Positions 62,636 to 64,000 of a stretch of DNA of 64,000 nucleotides are shown here, piece after piece. The first letter of the stretch is position 1; each line of letters starts with the position of its first letter. The translations under genes were made by a program, and so were the position numbers. The notes beneath the pieces are model-generated. The model worked only from the letters and a program-made list of their open reading frames with translations. It was not told the origin of the DNA and did not search any database. The stretch is from Acanthococcus lagerstroemiae (lineage: Eukaryota > Arthropoda > Insecta > Hemiptera > Eriococcidae). The DNA is taken from NCBI GenBank assembly GCA_031841125.1, contig CM063114.1:59356955-59420954 (forward strand). The letters run 5' to 3'.

Positions 62636-62884
62636 GTTATTGCGGACTTCAAACTAGGGAACAGATAACAGATAATATATTATGTAGAGCTCATGTTGCC
62701 AACTGCAGCTAAATGTTTTTGCTCTCATGTACTGACATTCACCTACGGATTGAAAAGGAAATCCAAGAATTAGCAAATGTCTTCTGGGACAAGTAAAGAA
62801 AATTAAAAAAAGTAGTTGCTTCCTTGCTTCGCTAACACCTAAAAAAGGAAGGTGCTTATACATACATATTGTCATACTGTAAGC

Positions 62885-62941
<57 letters not shown>

Positions 62942-63190
62942 TAAATGTGCTGATGTCTAGTCATGAGAATACGCTAGGTGTACTTGCTTGCTAAATAAGT
63001 ACGTGAAATAAGATGAACTTGAAAATTATGTACCTATTCTGAATCTACCTAAGGTAAGGACAGTAAATATACCGCATGTTTCGAGAAAAAAAAATTGATT
63101 TCTCTGAACCTATGGGTTGGATGAAAACAATTTTTGGAATGGGAAAAGATGAATAAATTTTCCACCGTCTCTTTTTCTAATTTGCTCTCA
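62636..63190. other. intergenic, nothing recognised
   Basis: Unique AT-rich DNA, except for the AAT microsatellite listed separately. No coding exon was recognised. Confidence 0.4.
62885..62941. repeat. (AAT)n microsatellite
   Basis: About 18-19 uninterrupted AAT units. Confidence 0.97.
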
Positions 63191-63386
63191 ACCCGAATCC
63201 TGGAATCCGCCCTTTCGAGCATTACTTCAGAGACGTTGGGGAGGCTGTTAGGGCTGTCTTAGCCCTCTTCCCTTCTGGCTGAAAAACCGGCCTAGGTCGA
63301 AATCTGGCGAGTTGCTACGTGGGCTCGAACGCAGGATCTCAAGATTCCGAGACCAACACGCTATCCACTCGGCCAACCAGACTCGC
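63190..63386 (-). mobile_element. tRNA-derived SINE
   Basis: On the minus strand, 63386-63307 resembles a tRNA of the Leu/Ser kind. It has acceptor-like GCGAGTC and AACTCGC (six of seven pairs), an A box TGGCCGAGTGG and a B box GTTCGAGCC. The anticodon arm does not fold cleanly, and the sequence continues into an unrelated body (about 63306-63190) without a terminator T-run, so a SINE head fits better than a functional tRNA gene. The 3' limit is uncertain. Confidence 0.65.
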
Positions 63387-64000
63387 AAAAATTGAAATTT
63401 TTGGAGGGTCATTTTGGGTAGGTGGCGGGGTCCTCGAAGAAGTCAATTTTCGGCCATATTAACTGATAGGGTACATAATATGTCACAGGGCGGGTAGTTA
63501 ACATGCATCAGGGGGTTGGTAATATTGCTTATGGTAATTTACTATACTAGGACTGAAATAAGTGTAATTAAGTAAGTATATATAAGCAGTCAGATTATGT
63601 AATGAACAAAAAACGTCGCAGTAAGAAAGTAAGTACATTACCAAATTAAAATTTCAAATTACAACTGAGTGTAATGAACATTTTAAAAATAAAACATCGC
63701 ATATATACTTCCCCATAATCTAAAAGTATTCCAAAATAGATTAATATGATTTTGGCAAGTTTCTGACTTATAAAATAGCACTATATACTTTGGTGTGGCA
63801 TAGCCTCCCAAAATTTTGGCCGTATTAGCTACGATTTAATGTCGATTAATTTGTTCAGTAATTAATTAGTTATGTGAAGCAAAATGCATGACTGTTGACA
63901 TTTGTAATCTACGTGTTCTAATTAGTGCAAAATTTTTTTTACCTGAATATATCGGTCGATTATTCTCAAAATAACACTACACTGAAAATCATGTGAAAAA
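63387..64000. other. intergenic, nothing recognised
   Basis: AT-rich DNA to the window end without a recognisable gene or repeat. Confidence 0.4.

Noticed and set aside
63307..63386. Functional tRNA gene
   Set aside because: The anticodon arm does not fold cleanly and the sequence runs on into a repeat body, so a SINE is more likely.

Overview
This window looks like part of an insect (or close arthropod) chromosome. Four nuclear genes with short exons and GT-AG introns can be assembled by reading across splice sites. They are a type IV collagen chain (+, 5' end outside the window, 19 exons from 2157 to 14127), a SelT-like thioredoxin-fold protein (-, 4 exons, 21374-22511), an OTUD6-type deubiquitinase (+, 5 exons, 23169-24576) and a Na+/K+-ATPase beta subunit of the nervana type (-, 7 exons, 56934-60099). 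The SelT homologue has Cys-x-x-Cys where vertebrates carry selenocysteine, which fits the insect state. No species-level call is justified.

Layout. 1-2156 is collagen intron holding one small foldback element. 2157-14127 is the collagen gene. Its 5.1-kb intron (3622-8711) holds a 5'-truncated LINE and a nested inverted-repeat complex, and another intron holds a MITE. 14128-21373 is repeat-rich intergenic DNA with a degenerate ~220-307-bp tandem array (17460-19430). SelT-like and OTUD6 are head to head with about 0.66 kb between their start codons. 25780-27120 is a ~120-bp minisatellite with a three-unit higher-order pattern. 28978-53233 is the most unusual part: two diverged inverted arms of about 4-5 kb flank about 40 head-to-tail copies of a 285-bp satellite (36755-48085). 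53.2-64 kb holds the ATPase beta gene, several MITEs with recognisable terminal inverted repeats and target-site duplications, and a tRNA-derived SINE.

The four genes do not form a pathway. Collagen IV is a basement-membrane component, SelT-like is an ER redox protein, OTUD6 is a cytosolic cysteine protease, and the ATPase beta subunit is the glycosylated partner of the sodium pump. The most notable material is the inverted-repeat-bounded satellite and the MITE collection. All exon boundaries were read by eye from splice consensus, frame and family conservation. Similarity between repeat copies was judged visually and not computed.
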